A DNA stretch of 64,000 bases from Bradyrhizobium lupini (lineage in GTDB: Bacteria > Pseudomonadota > Alphaproteobacteria > Rhizobiales > Xanthobacteraceae): NCBI RefSeq assembly GCF_040939785.1, contig NZ_CP162553.1:496001-560000 (forward strand). Direction: 5' to 3'. Position 1 is the stretch's first letter. The number at the start of each line of letters is the position of its first letter. Of the stretch, positions 27,027 through 36,436 are shown in pieces. A program made the translations under genes and the position numbers. A model generated the notes under the pieces. The model was given only the letters and a program-made list of their open reading frames with translations. It did not search any database and was not told where the DNA came from.

Positions 27027-27575
27027 TCAGCGCGAGAAGCTGCCGCTCGGCATGGGCGCCGGGAAGGCGCCCTGCGTTTGCTGCTGGGTGGTCTGGGTCG
27101 GTTGCGCCTGCTGGACGGATTGATCGGGCGGCGGCGCGGTGGTGCGCTTGCGCACGATCTTCTGCCTGGGCGGCGGCGTGGCCGCGGGCGGCGCGGCCTC
27201 GGGCTGGGCCTCGCCGTCGACTTCGCCGGCGGGCGCCTCAGCCGGCGCGACGGCTGCGGTGGCCGGCTGCCTGGTCTTTTTCGCCTTGGCACCCTTCGCC
27301 GGCTTCGGCTCGGGCGCAGGCTCGGTGGGCAGAGCCGCAACGGCGGGTCCGTTCGGATCGGGCTGTTGCTGGGCGCCCTTGTACATATCCTTCGGAACGC
27401 CTTGCTCGAGGCCGGGCACGCCTTCCGGGAACACCGGCTTGCGGTCGCCCGGCAGCTTCTTCTTGGTGTCGAGGAAGTCGAGCATGTCGCTCGGATCGAA
27501 GCTGGAGCAACCGCCCAGCACGCCCGTGAAGGCGATCAGGACGGCGGTTGCGATCAAGCGTGGCGTGCGGCGCAT
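27027..27575 (-). CDS. Proline-rich lipoprotein in the bamB position
   Basis: 182 residues from the ATG at 27575 (MRRTPRLIATAV). The lipobox LGGC puts the lipidated Cys at about residue 23. The next 50 residues contain KLPGDRKPVFPEGVPGLEQG, followed by a long Pro/Ala/Gln/Lys-rich, low-complexity tail ending PSGSFSR. It lies between the YfgM-like gene and der, exactly where E. coli has bamB, but there are no beta-propeller blades. The open frame further upstream is Arg-rich shadow. The location is membrane-anchored periplasmic; the function is unknown. Confidence 0.7.
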   Translation of the reverse strand: MRRTPRLIATAVLIAFTGVLGGCSSFDPSDMLDFLDTKKKLPGDRKPVFPEGVPGLEQGVPKDMYKGAQQQPDPNGPAVAALPTEPAPEPKPAKGAKAKKTRQPATAAVAPAEAPAGEVDGEAQPEAAPPAATPPPRQKIVRKRTTAPPPDQSVQQAQPTQTTQQQTQGAFPAPMPSGSFSR

Positions 27576-27601
27576 GTCGGTATCTCGTCTCAGCTCTCGG
27601 C

Positions 27602-28255
27602 TCAGCTCTTCGCTACGGGCGGCAGCAGGGCCTGCAGCGCCTCGGCGCGTGAGCGCAGGCCGGGCGGCGTTTCGCCGTCCTCGGCAATCGCGTCGAGCCA
27701 TTTGCGGGCCGCAGTCACATCGTTGTTGCGCCAGGCCGACAGCGCCAGCATCTCGCGGGCGGTGTGACGGAAGGTCGATTTGGGTGCGGTCGAGGCTTCC
27801 AGCCGCTGCTGCATGTCCGCATAGCCGGCGCTGTCGAGCAGGAGACCGGCGGCGCGGATCTTTGCCAGATCCTGCCACTCGCCGCCTACACTGCGGTCGG
27901 CGGCGATGTCGTCATACAGCTTGGCGCCTGCCTTGGGATCGCGGGCCGCCGCCTCGGCCGCAGCACGCAGCCGCGCCAGGGTGCGATAGCCCGATGGAGC
28001 CTTGGCAGCGAGCTCGGTGAAGGCCGCCTCGGCCTCCGCATGCTTGTCCTGCTCGGACAGCTCAGCGGCCTTCTCGAAGGCAGCACCGGCCTCGGCAGCC
28101 TTCTTGGCTTCAAGATATTGGTAACCGCGCCAGCCACCCACGGCGGCGACGATCAGCACCATCAGTGCGATAAAGACGATCGAATATTTATCCCACAGCT
28201 TCTTGAGCTGTTCGCGACGTACTTCCTCGTCGACTTCGTCAAATAATTCAGACAC
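27602..28255 (-). CDS. YfgM-like TPR membrane protein
   Basis: 217 residues: a short acidic cytoplasmic N-terminus (MSELFDEVDEEVRREQ), one membrane helix (about 26-44, IVFIALMVLIVAAVGGW), then periplasmic TPR-like helices (AGAAFEKAAELSEQ, AEAAFTELAAKA). This matches YfgM, the SecYEG-associated periplasmic chaperone adaptor, in size, topology and position upstream of der. The lipoprotein gene follows after 26 bases, probably in one operon. Confidence 0.8.
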   Translation of the reverse strand: MSELFDEVDEEVRREQLKKLWDKYSIVFIALMVLIVAAVGGWRGYQYLEAKKAAEAGAAFEKAAELSEQDKHAEAEAAFTELAAKAPSGYRTLARLRAAAEAAARDPKAGAKLYDDIAADRSVGGEWQDLAKIRAAGLLLDSAGYADMQQRLEASTAPKSTFRHTAREMLALSAWRNNDVTAARKWLDAIAEDGETPPGLRSRAEALQALLPPVAKS

Positions 28256-28422
28256 TTATGCTAATCCCATGCCCGTCCGGGTGCGCGCGCCAAAGCGTTC
28301 GCGTCAGGAATCCCGTCCCCACGTGGCGGCGGGGTACCCTAACGATATGGCGGTGGCAAGGCAAAGCGAGCCCGATCAAGGCGTTAACCACCCGGGACAG
28401 CCCGAGAGACCGCCTCCCCGGG

Positions 28423-29985
28423 TCAGGTTCCCAACGGCTCCCGCAGCTGCCGCTTCAGCACCTTGCCATTGGCATTGCGCGGCAAGAGCTCCGCGGTGAT
28501 CACCATGGTTTCCGGGACCTTGTAGTCCGACAGCCGCTCCGCGCACCAGGCGCGCAAGGCCTCGCTGTCCACCGGTGCACGCGTCACCACCACGGCGTGG
28601 ACGCGTTCCCCCAGCACCGGGCACGTCTTGGCGACGATCGCGCTCTCAACCACGGCCGGGTGGCCGGCCAGAACGGATTCGACCTCGGCCGAATAGATCT
28701 TGAGGCCACCCCGATTGATCATGTCCTTCTGCCGGTCGAACACCCGGACAAATCCCTCCGCGTCGACCGAGCCGAGATCGCCGGAATGCCAGAACCCGCT
28801 GGTGAAGCTTTCGGCCGTGGCTTTGGGATTGTTCCAGTAGCCCTTGATGACGGACGCACTCTGGATCCAGAGCTCGCCGATTTCCCCAGGCGGCAGCTCA
28901 CGCCCGTCCGCGTCCATCGCCAGGATGCGCGCACCCGGACACGGCAGTCCGACGCTGTCGATATGGCTTTCCGTCAACTCGCCCGGCATGATCGTGGACG
29001 GCGACGTGGTCTCGGTCGCACCGTAGCAATTCGCCAGCGCGAGGCCGGGAATGATCGCCTTGAGCTTCTCGATGGTGGCAACCGGCATCGGAGCACCGCC
29101 AAAGCCGCCGATGCGCCAGCTCGACAGATCGTAGCTCTCGAAATCGGGCTGGAGCAGGCACAGATTGTACATCGCCGGCACCATCACCGTGTAGGTGACG
29201 CGCTCGCGCGCGGCGAGCTTGAGATATTCGCCGGCTTTGAACTCCGGCATGATGATCAACGCGCCACCGCAGCAGATCATCGTCGTGATGTTGGCGACCA
29301 CGCCGGTGACATGGCCGAGCGGCACTGCCGCGATCGAACGGTCGGCCGCCGTCAATTGCAGGCAGGACATGAAGATCATCGAGGAATGGACGATGTTGCA
29401 ATGGGCCAGCATCGCGCCCTTCGGCTTGCCTGTCGTGCCCGAGGTGTAGAGGATCATCGCGGTGTCCTCCTCGCTCGTCTCGACCGGTGCCGCGGCCGGG
29501 GCGTTGTCGACGAGCACCGCGAAATCCGACAGAGCCGGATCGTGGTCGATGGCGATGCGGTCGATCACATCGGGCACGTCCAGTGCGTCCGGCAGCCGCT
29601 CCGCAAGTGCCGCCTCGTGGATCAGGATCTTGGCGCCGCAGTCGGCGAGCACATAGGCGATTTCCGGCTTCTGCTGCCGCGTGCTGAGCAGCACCGTGAC
29701 GAGCCCCTCATGGGCGGCAGCAAACAGCAGCAGCGGGAATTCGACGCGGTTGCCGAGCAGGATCGCGACACGATCGCCGCGCTGCAATCCGAGCTTGCGA
29801 AATCCCGCCGCGATCCGCGCAGCCTGCTCGACGGCCTGCCGCCAGCTCAGCCGGACACCGCCTGAGATCAGCGCTTCGCCGTCGGGATTGCGGGCGCAGG
29901 CGTCCGCAATCATCGCCCACAGGCTCGACGGCCGATCGCAAAATGCCGGTACCACCCGATCGCCGAAGCGCGCCTCGAACCGCAT
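28423..29985 (-). CDS. AMP-forming acyl-CoA synthetase/ligase
   Basis: 520 residues of the class-I adenylate-forming family. The P-loop is YTSGTTGKPKGAM; YGATETTS is motif A5; the hinge region is SGDLGSVDAEGFVRVFDR with the following KDMINRGGLKIY; the catalytic Lys is in RNANGKVLKRQL near the C-terminus. It activates a carboxylic acid as acyl-AMP and transfers it to CoA. The chain length of the substrate cannot be read from the sequence. The gene stands alone between the TPR gene and nnrU-like gene. Confidence 0.9.
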   Translation of the reverse strand: MRFEARFGDRVVPAFCDRPSSLWAMIADACARNPDGEALISGGVRLSWRQAVEQAARIAAGFRKLGLQRGDRVAILLGNRVEFPLLLFAAAHEGLVTVLLSTRQQKPEIAYVLADCGAKILIHEAALAERLPDALDVPDVIDRIAIDHDPALSDFAVLVDNAPAAAPVETSEEDTAMILYTSGTTGKPKGAMLAHCNIVHSSMIFMSCLQLTAADRSIAAVPLGHVTGVVANITTMICCGGALIIMPEFKAGEYLKLAARERVTYTVMVPAMYNLCLLQPDFESYDLSSWRIGGFGGAPMPVATIEKLKAIIPGLALANCYGATETTSPSTIMPGELTESHIDSVGLPCPGARILAMDADGRELPPGEIGELWIQSASVIKGYWNNPKATAESFTSGFWHSGDLGSVDAEGFVRVFDRQKDMINRGGLKIYSAEVESVLAGHPAVVESAIVAKTCPVLGERVHAVVVTRAPVDSEALRAWCAERLSDYKVPETMVITAELLPRNANGKVLKRQLREPLGT

Positions 29986-30088
29986 TGGCGGGATCTGGAG
30001 AATGCGACCAGTCCATCGGATTGCCCTTGGCTTGTTACTTTCGTTATCTTCCGCGCACGGGCATGCGGTCCTGTCTTGTGCTGATCGG

Positions 30089-30673
30089 CTAGCCGCCCAT
30101 CACGGGAACGCCGATGACGACGGGATGGAACGCAAAAGCCAGCGCCAGATAAGCGACGATTCCAACCACGACCGCGATCAGATCGTTGGTGACGCCGCCG
30201 ACCGGAATCGGCGGACCGCCGCCATCGGTGCGACGCTTCAGCGTGATGCGGTCATACACCGCCCAGCCCAGAAAGGACCCGAACAGGATGATGGAGCCGA
30301 GATCGCCATTGGCCAGAAGATGCGCCGCCGCCCACAGCTTGATGCCGGCCAGCATCGGATGCTTCAGTGTCGCGTAAATGCGGCCGCGCAGATAGGACGC
30401 AACCACCAGGATGACCGCGGGCAGCATCAGTGCGAGCGTGATGTGCTTCAGCGCCTTCGGCGGATACCAGACGTCGATCCAGCCGGTCGCGCGATAATGC
30501 GCGAAGCCCCAGATGATCAGTGCGAGCCCCGCAAGCGAGGCAAGCGAATAGAGGATCTTGTAGGTCCCCTCGCCCACTCTCGCGATGGCCTGCGCGCGTG
30601 CATCGCGTTTCGTCGTGAACACATGCGCCGCAAAAAACAGCGCAAGCCCCAGGATCATAACCAGCAGACCCAC
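30089..30673 (-). CDS. NnrU family membrane protein
   Basis: 194 residues, five or six membrane segments, with the NnrU pattern: FFAAHVFTTKRDAR at the start, HPMLAGIKLWAAAHLLANGD in the middle and GSFLGWAVYDRITLKRR. NnrU was named for a gene linked to nitrite/nitric oxide reduction; related proteins include carotenoid isomerase relatives. No denitrification genes are nearby, so the role here is open. Confidence 0.8.
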   Translation of the reverse strand: MGLLVMILGLALFFAAHVFTTKRDARAQAIARVGEGTYKILYSLASLAGLALIIWGFAHYRATGWIDVWYPPKALKHITLALMLPAVILVVASYLRGRIYATLKHPMLAGIKLWAAAHLLANGDLGSIILFGSFLGWAVYDRITLKRRTDGGGPPIPVGGVTNDLIAVVVGIVAYLALAFAFHPVVIGVPVMGG

Positions 30674-30744
30674 GAGATTCTCCCCTCAACCAGCGCCCCA
30701 GCCCATGGCGTATCATCGATTGGCCGCGGGTCGCAACTGATGCG

Positions 30745-31353
30745 CTACTTGCCGATCTCGCGATTGTCGACATACCGGATCGCGATCGGCCGCCCGGCGA
30801 TGGCACCGCCAAAACCGCCGGTGAACTTCAGCGGCAGGCAGGCGTTCAACGATGAATTGATTGCATTAAGATAGGTAGTTCTCGTCTCGGCGGGCACGCC
30901 TGCGGTCGCAAAGGTCAGGCGCGGCGGGCCGATCAGGCCGCCCGATTTGTTGAAGCTGAAGCGCACGGCGATCTGCATGCCCGCGCGCGCATTGTCCGAT
31001 GGCGGCGACCAGCAGCTGCGCAGCTCGGCGAAGAGATCGCCAATCGTATCGAGATCGTGATCCGGCTTTTGGTATTTGGCGCGATCCGCCTCCGCCGGCA
31101 CGCTTTGGATCGTGAGCTGGAGGTTCTGGCCGTAGGGATAGTCGATCTCGGGAATGCAGGGGCCAGGCTCGAGCGGGCTGCAATAGGACGGCGTGCAGGG
31201 CCGGCCATCTAGGACGCTGCACGGCTCGTGCGAAAACGGAATTGGGTTGATTTGTCGCGGCCGCGCATCGGCGGCGATCACGGCAAAGACGGTCAGGAAC
31301 AGCACGAGGATTGCGCGCAACATCGGGAGCACCAAACGGGCGACCACATTCAA
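30745..31353 (-). CDS. Secreted hypothetical protein with a Cys/Pro-rich N-terminus
   Basis: 202 residues. A hydrophobic leader (about 8-30) ends near ADARPRQ. The mature N-terminus carries four cysteines in 25 residues (HEPCSVLDGRPCTPSYCSPL). The C-terminal half (IGDLFAELRSCWSPP, VRFSFNKSGGLIGPPRLTF, ACLPLKFTGGFGGAIAGRP) resembles the TonB C-terminal-like energiser fold seen in TolA/TonB relatives, but this is only a resemblance. Probably periplasmic. It sits 71 bases upstream of the NnrU gene on the same strand. Confidence 0.6.
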   Translation of the reverse strand: MNVVARLVLPMLRAILVLFLTVFAVIAADARPRQINPIPFSHEPCSVLDGRPCTPSYCSPLEPGPCIPEIDYPYGQNLQLTIQSVPAEADRAKYQKPDHDLDTIGDLFAELRSCWSPPSDNARAGMQIAVRFSFNKSGGLIGPPRLTFATAGVPAETRTTYLNAINSSLNACLPLKFTGGFGGAIAGRPIAIRYVDNREIGK

Positions 31354-31418
31354 ATTGGTAGGACTTGAAGCGGCTTCAAGCCATTCGCGTTCACGTGCTC
31401 GCGTTTACCCACGGTGTC

Positions 31419-31515
31419 GTCGTCCGGCTTGATCGGACGACCCAGTATTCCAGAGGCGATCGTTGTTGAGCCGAGAGGCCGCGGCGTACTGGATGCCCCG
31501 GTTAAGCCGGGGCAT
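31419..31515. repeat. Palindromic intergenic element, type C (nested hairpins)
   Basis: Hairpin 1: GTCGTCCG (31419-31426) with CGGACGAC (31434-31441). Hairpin 2: ATGCCCCGG (31493-31501) with CCGGGGCAT (31507-31515). CCAGTA (31442-31447) and TACTGG (31487-31492) pair between them, folding the whole element into a cruciform. It lies downstream of prfC and upstream of the secreted hypothetical gene. Confidence 0.75.
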
Positions 31516-31550
31516 GACAGCGGAGGGTGAGGAGCGGACGGAGCCCCACC

Positions 31551-33170
31551 CTAGCCCTTCTTCTTGACGTCCTTGACGTTGGTGAACTCGATGCCCTCCG
31601 CCCGTTCCCTTGTGTAGCCGAGATAGAACTCGTTCCGCGCCAGATAGACGGGATCGCCGTCGACATCGTCGGCGATGCTGGAGGTGTTGGCAGCGATGAA
31701 GGTATCGAGCTTCTTGCGGTCGTCCGACGAGACCCAGCGCGCGAGCTGGAACTCGCTGACCTCGAATTCGACTGGCAGGGAATATTCCGCATCCAGCCGG
31801 GCCTTGAGCACGTCGAGCTGGAGTGCGCCAACGACTCCGACCAACGCCGGTGCGCCGTCGCGCGGGCGGAACACCTGCACCACGCCCTCTTCCGACATCT
31901 GCTGAAGCGCTTCCTTCAACTTCTTCGCTTTCATCGCATCGGTGAGACGCACGCGGCGGACGATTTCCGGCGCAAAGCTCGGCACGCCGACGAAGTTGAA
32001 ATCCTCACCGTCGGTCAGCGTATCGCCGATGCGCAGCGTGCCGTGATTGGGAATGCCGACGACGTCGCCGGCATAGGCTTCGTCCGCAACCGAACGGTCC
32101 TGCGCGAAGAAGAATTGCGGGCTGGACAGCGGCATGCTCTTGCCGGTGCGCACGAGCTTCGCCTTCATGCCGCGGCTCAGCTTGCCGGAGCACAGCCGCG
32201 CGAAGGCGATACGGTCGCGGTGGTTGGGATCCATATTGGCCTGGATCTTGAACACGAAGGCGCTCATGCGCGGGTCGGTGGCTTCGACCTTGCGCTGGTC
32301 GCTCTCCTGCGCGCGCGGCTCGGGCGCGAACTTGCCGAGCCCTTGCAGCAGGTCGCCGACGCCGAAATTGCGTAGCGCGCTGCCGAAATAAACCGGCGTC
32401 AGATGGCCCTCGCGAAACGCTTCGAGCTCGAACGGTTTTGAAGCCGCGGTGACGAGCTCGAGCTCGTCCTTGACCGCCGACACGTCGAGATTGGCATTGA
32501 GCTTGGCGAGCTCGGCGATCTCGATCTGCTGCGCCGCGCCGGTCTTGGCGCCACCGCCTTCGAGCAGGCGCACGCCGCCATTGACGACGTCATAGGTGCC
32601 GAGGAACTCGCGGCCGCGGCCGACAGGCCAGGTCATCGGCGTGGTATCGAGCGCCAGCGTCTTCTCGATCTCGTCGAGGAGCTCGAAGACGTCGCGGCTC
32701 TCGCGGTCCATCTTGTTGATGAAGGTGATGATCGGGATATCCCGAAGACGACATACCTCGAACAGCTTTCGGGTGCGCGCCTCGATGCCCTTGGCGGCGT
32801 CGATCACCATGACGGCGGAATCGACCGCCGTAAGCGTGCGATAGGTGTCTTCCGAAAAGTCCTCGTGGCCCGGCGTGTCCAGCAGGTTGAACACGAGGCC
32901 CTCGAACTCGAAGGTCATGACCGAGGTCACGACCGAGATGCCGCGCTCGCGCTCGATCTTCATCCAGTCCGAACGCGTGTTGCGCCGCTCGCCCTTGGCC
33001 TTGACCTGGCCAGCGAGATTGATGGCGCCACCGAACAGCAGCAGCTTTTCGGTCAGCGTGGTCTTGCCGGCGTCCGGATGCGAGATGATCGCAAAAGTAC
33101 GCCGCCGCGACACTTCAGCGGCAAGCGAGGAACGGGCCGTCGATTCGGCTGTGGTGGCGATGTCGGACAT
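31551..33170 (-). CDS. prfC: Peptide chain release factor 3
   Basis: 539 residues, full length. The translational GTPase motifs are SHPDAGKTTLTEK (G1), LLDTPGHEDFSED (G3) and FINKMDRE (G4), followed by the RF3-specific domains (GVVGALQLDVLKARL near the C-terminus). RF3 removes RF1/RF2 from the ribosome after peptide release. It is divergent from sugE, with the riboswitch in the shared intergenic region. Confidence 0.96.
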   Translation of the reverse strand: MSDIATTAESTARSSLAAEVSRRRTFAIISHPDAGKTTLTEKLLLFGGAINLAGQVKAKGERRNTRSDWMKIERERGISVVTSVMTFEFEGLVFNLLDTPGHEDFSEDTYRTLTAVDSAVMVIDAAKGIEARTRKLFEVCRLRDIPIITFINKMDRESRDVFELLDEIEKTLALDTTPMTWPVGRGREFLGTYDVVNGGVRLLEGGGAKTGAAQQIEIAELAKLNANLDVSAVKDELELVTAASKPFELEAFREGHLTPVYFGSALRNFGVGDLLQGLGKFAPEPRAQESDQRKVEATDPRMSAFVFKIQANMDPNHRDRIAFARLCSGKLSRGMKAKLVRTGKSMPLSSPQFFFAQDRSVADEAYAGDVVGIPNHGTLRIGDTLTDGEDFNFVGVPSFAPEIVRRVRLTDAMKAKKLKEALQQMSEEGVVQVFRPRDGAPALVGVVGALQLDVLKARLDAEYSLPVEFEVSEFQLARWVSSDDRKKLDTFIAANTSSIADDVDGDPVYLARNEFYLGYTRERAEGIEFTNVKDVKKKG

Positions 33171-33261
33171 TGCGGCAGCGTTTGGCAGGGAAAATGAGCC
33201 TGATCAAGCCTGATCTGGTGATTGCGGAGGCTTCCGGCCAGCCCCATATCGGGCTTGGGTT

Positions 33262-33315
33262 GGGAGGGACGGCCTTCCCTTGCTATCAGCACACCAGTCG
33301 CGGGGACGACCCTGC
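33262..33315 (+). promoter_or_regulatory. Guanidine-II (mini-ykkC) riboswitch
   Basis: Two hairpins with ACGR loops, the hallmark of this class. Hairpin 1: 33262-33268 pairs with 33273-33279 (seven pairs, one G-T), loop ACGG at 33269-33272. Hairpin 2: 33300-33305 pairs with 33310-33315 (six pairs, one G-T), loop ACGA at 33306-33309. The linker is 20 bases. The ribosome-binding site GGAGGG (33323-33328) and the ATG of sugE (33334) follow. In known examples guanidinium bridges the two loops and frees the ribosome-binding site; the downstream exporter gene fits. Confidence 0.88.
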
Positions 33316-33333
33316 CTTGAATGGAGGGTCGTC

Positions 33334-33648
33334 ATGGCCTGGAGCATCCTGTTCGTCGCCGGTCTGCTGGAGATCTCCTGGGCGATCGGCCTCAAATATA
33401 CCGAGGGGTTCACCAGGCTCGTTCCGTCAATCCTCACGCTCGGCGCCATGGCCGGCAGCATCATCCTGCTCGGGCTCGCTCTCAAATCGCTGCCGATTGG
33501 AACCGCTTATGCGGTCTGGACCGGCATCGGTGCGGTCGGCACCGCGACGCTCGGCATCATCCTGTTCGGCGAGCCGGCCACCGCGTTCCGCCTCGCCAGC
33601 ATCGGGCTGATCGTCGCCGGCATTGTCGGACTGAAGCTGGTTACCTGA
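33334..33648 (+). CDS. sugE: Guanidinium exporter of the SMR family (SugE/Gdx)
   Basis: 104 residues, four membrane helices. Glu13 in [17 protein letters not shown] is the conserved SMR proton/substrate-binding residue, and the WxxxLKYTxGF pattern is that of Gdx/SugE, not EmrE. It exports guanidinium in exchange for protons as an antiparallel dimer. The ATG at 33334 lies 6 bases after GGAGGG; the open frame from 33280 is riboswitch RNA. The 3' end overlaps the convergent pit gene by 8 bases. Confidence 0.93.
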   Translation: MAWSILFVAGLLEISWAIGLKYTEGFTRLVPSILTLGAMAGSIILLGLALKSLPIGTAYAVWTGIGAVGTATLGIILFGEPATAFRLASIGLIVAGIVGLKLVT

Positions 33649-34648
33649 CGAAGATCTTGACCGCCCACCAGCTCAGTGCGGCGACGATGGCCGAGGCCGG
33701 CATCGTAATCACCCAGGCATAGACGATCGAGCTGGCGACGTTCCAGCGCACCGCCGAGAGGCGGCGGGCCGCGCCGACGCCGACGATGGCGCCGGTGATG
33801 GTGTGGGTGGTCGAGACCGGAACACCGAGAAAGGTCGCCATGAACAGGGTCGCGGCACCGCCGGTCTCGGCGCAAAAGCCCTGCATCGGGGTCAGCTTAG
33901 TGATGCGCAGGCCCATGGTGCGGACGATGCGCCAGCCGCCCATCAGCGTCCCCATCGCCATCGCGGCCTGGCACGAGAGCACCACCCAGAAGGGTACGAA
34001 GAATTCGCCGCCGAGCTGGCCCTGCGAATAGAGCAGCACGGCGATGATGCCCATGGTCTTCTGAGCGTCGTTACCACCATGGCCGAGCGAATAGAGCGAG
34101 GCGGAGGCGAATTGCAGGATGCGGAAGGCGCGATCCACGGCAAAGGGCGTGGAGCGCACCGAGGCCCAGGAGACGATCGCGACCAGCACCATCGCGAGCA
34201 GGAAGCCGACCAGCGGAGACAGCACGATGGCGATCACCGTCTTGGACAACCCGCTCCAGACCGCCGCTGAAAGGCCGGCTTTGGCCACGCCGGCACCAAA
34301 CAAGCCGCCGATCAATGCATGAGACGAGGACGATGGGATGCCGAGCGCCCATGTCACCAGGTTCCAGACGATGGCGCCGACCAGCGCGGCGAAGATCACC
34401 TGAGCATCCACGATCGCGGGATCGATGATGCCGGTGCCGATAGTCTGGGCAACGTGCAGCCCGAACACCATGAAGGCGACGAAGTTGAAGAACGCGGCCC
34501 AGAACACCGCGTATTGCGGCCGCAATACGCGGGTCGAGACGATGGTCGCGATCGAATTGGCGGCGTCGTGCAGGCCGTTCAGGAAGTCGAACAGCAGCGC
34601 GACGGCGATCAATCCGACCAGGACGGGAAGACCCAACGCAACATCCAC
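33641..34648 (-). CDS. pit: Low-affinity inorganic phosphate transporter (PiT family)
   Basis: 335 residues, about ten membrane segments. The two inverted PiT signatures are visible: [25 protein letters not shown] at residues 21-42 and [12 protein letters not shown] at about 190-200. It imports metal-phosphate with protons in the inner membrane. The DUF47 gene ends 15 bases upstream on the same strand, the usual two-gene unit. Confidence 0.93.
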   Translation of the reverse strand: MDVALGLPVLVGLIAVALLFDFLNGLHDAANSIATIVSTRVLRPQYAVFWAAFFNFVAFMVFGLHVAQTIGTGIIDPAIVDAQVIFAALVGAIVWNLVTWALGIPSSSSHALIGGLFGAGVAKAGLSAAVWSGLSKTVIAIVLSPLVGFLLAMVLVAIVSWASVRSTPFAVDRAFRILQFASASLYSLGHGGNDAQKTMGIIAVLLYSQGQLGGEFFVPFWVVLSCQAAMAMGTLMGGWRIVRTMGLRITKLTPMQGFCAETGGAATLFMATFLGVPVSTTHTITGAIVGVGAARRLSAVRWNVASSIVYAWVITMPASAIVAALSWWAVKIFVR

Positions 34649-34663
34649 GGCGTGGCCCCTGCC

Positions 34664-35308
34664 CTAAACTTGCTCGATGACGATGCTGTTGATCTCGTTC
34701 GCGACGTCGTCGAAGCGGTCGGCGACTTTCTCGAGATGGTCGTAGATCTCTGCGCCGACGATGAAATCCATCGCGTTGCCGCCGCGATGCTTGAGGAACA
34801 GTTCCTTCAGCCCGATATCATGGAGATCGTCGACGCGGCCTTCCAGCTTGCCAAGCTCTTCCGTGATCGCGGTCAGCATGGCCACGTTCTGACCGATCTT
34901 CTGCATCAGCGGCAGCGCGCGGCCGACCAGATTGGCGCATTCGATCAGAAGCCCGCCGATCTCCCGCATCGGCGGCTCGAAGCTGCGGACCTCGAACAGC
35001 ATCACGGCCTTGGCGGTCTGCTGCATCTGGTCGATGGCGTCGTCCATCGAGGTGATCAGGTTCTTGATGTCGCCGCGGTCGAACGGGGTGATGAAGGTGC
35101 GGCGCACCGCGGTCAGCACCTCACGGGTGATGTTGTCGGCATCGTTCTCGAACTGGTTGACGCGCTGGCAATAGACCGGCGTCTCCTCGCCCCCGTTGAG
35201 CATGCTCTGGAGCGCGATCGAGCCCTGGATCACGGTCTGGGCGTGGCGGTCGAACAGGTCGAAGAACCGTTCTTCCTTCGGCAGGAAAGCGCGAAACAAT
35301 CGCATCAT
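34664..35308 (-). CDS. DUF47 (PhoU-like) partner of Pit
   Basis: 214 residues, all helical, with the DUF47 start FRAFLPKEERFFDLFDRHA and an internal DNITREVLTAVRRTFITPFDRGDI that matches PhoU-like bundles. These proteins tune Pit-type phosphate uptake and are usually encoded directly upstream of pit, as here. Probably cytoplasmic. Confidence 0.9.
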   Translation of the reverse strand: MMRLFRAFLPKEERFFDLFDRHAQTVIQGSIALQSMLNGGEETPVYCQRVNQFENDADNITREVLTAVRRTFITPFDRGDIKNLITSMDDAIDQMQQTAKAVMLFEVRSFEPPMREIGGLLIECANLVGRALPLMQKIGQNVAMLTAITEELGKLEGRVDDLHDIGLKELFLKHRGGNAMDFIVGAEIYDHLEKVADRFDDVANEINSIVIEQV

Positions 35309-35466
35309 GGGGGAGAGACTACCGGTTGGATGATGGCCTGGCCCAAGCGGGCCGTCATGAAACTGTCATAGACCATTTTCGATCCACGCGCGTGCCACCT
35401 CACGCCCGTGGAGCTGGATCATCCACCGCTTTCGCGCGTCAACACATCTTCTATTATATCAATGAC

Positions 35467-36435
35467 TTACAGCGACCGCCGGAAGTAATGCGCGATTTCG
35501 CCGATGACGCCACGGCGGAAGGTGAGCACGCAGATCACGAAGATCGAGCCCTGGATCACGGTCACCCATTGGCCGAACCCCGCCAAATATTGCTGCATGG
35601 CGATGATCACGAAGGCACCGACCACGGGACCGAAGACGGTTCCGAGTCCGCCGACCAGCGTCATCAGCACGACTTCGCCCGACATCGACCAGTGCACGTC
35701 GGTGAGCGAGGCATTCTGCGCCACGAAGACTTTCAGCGCACCGGCAAAGCCGGCCAGCGTGCCCGACAGGACGAAAGCCAGAAACTTGTACTGATCGGTG
35801 CGGTAACCCAGCGAGATCGCGCGCGGCTCGTTCTCGCGGATCGCCTTGAGGACTTCGCCGAACGGCGAGTTGATGATGCGGAAGATCAGCAGGAAGCCGG
35901 CGAGGAAACCGACCAGCACCACGTAGTAGAGCACGGTGGGCTTGGTCAGATCGAAGACGCCGAACATGCGTCCCTGCGGAATACCCTGGATGCCGTCTTC
36001 GCCATGGGTGAACGGCGCCTGGAGGTAGATGAAGTACAAGAGCTGCGACAGCGCCAGCGTGATCATCGAGAAATAGATGCCCTGGCGGCGGATCGAGATA
36101 TAGCCCGTGATGAGCGAGAGCACGAAGGCACCGGCGACCCCGACGAGGATGCCGAGTTCCGGCGGCAGCGCCCATACTTTCAGCGCATGCGCGCTGCAAT
36201 AGCCGGCCGTGCCCAGGAACATCGCATGGCCGAAGGACAGCAAACCGCCGTAGCCGATCAGCAGGTTGAAGGCGCAGGCGAGCAGCGCGAAGCACAGCGC
36301 CTGCATCACGAAGAACGGGTAGACCCCCGTGAATGGCACCGAAGCCAGCAGCAGCGCCATCACCACGAACACGATCATCTCGTCGCGGATCGCGCGCGGG
36401 GTTACCGGCAGCGTGTCGTCCGTCAAGGCTGTCAT
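35467..36435 (-). CDS. livM: Branched-chain amino acid-type ABC permease LivM
   Basis: 322 residues, about nine membrane segments. The LivM family block GYGGLLSFGHAMFLGTAGYC is at about 65-84, and the EAA-type loop ENEPRAISLGYRTDQYKFLAF at about 215 contacts the ATPase. It pairs with LivH to form the translocation path. The upstream livH ends 1 base before its start, so translation is coupled. It is the last gene of the operon. Confidence 0.93.
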   Translation of the reverse strand: MTALTDDTLPVTPRAIRDEMIVFVVMALLLASVPFTGVYPFFVMQALCFALLACAFNLLIGYGGLLSFGHAMFLGTAGYCSAHALKVWALPPELGILVGVAGAFVLSLITGYISIRRQGIYFSMITLALSQLLYFIYLQAPFTHGEDGIQGIPQGRMFGVFDLTKPTVLYYVVLVGFLAGFLLIFRIINSPFGEVLKAIRENEPRAISLGYRTDQYKFLAFVLSGTLAGFAGALKVFVAQNASLTDVHWSMSGEVVLMTLVGGLGTVFGPVVGAFVIIAMQQYLAGFGQWVTVIQGSIFVICVLTFRRGVIGEIAHYFRRSL

Positions 36436-36436
36436 A

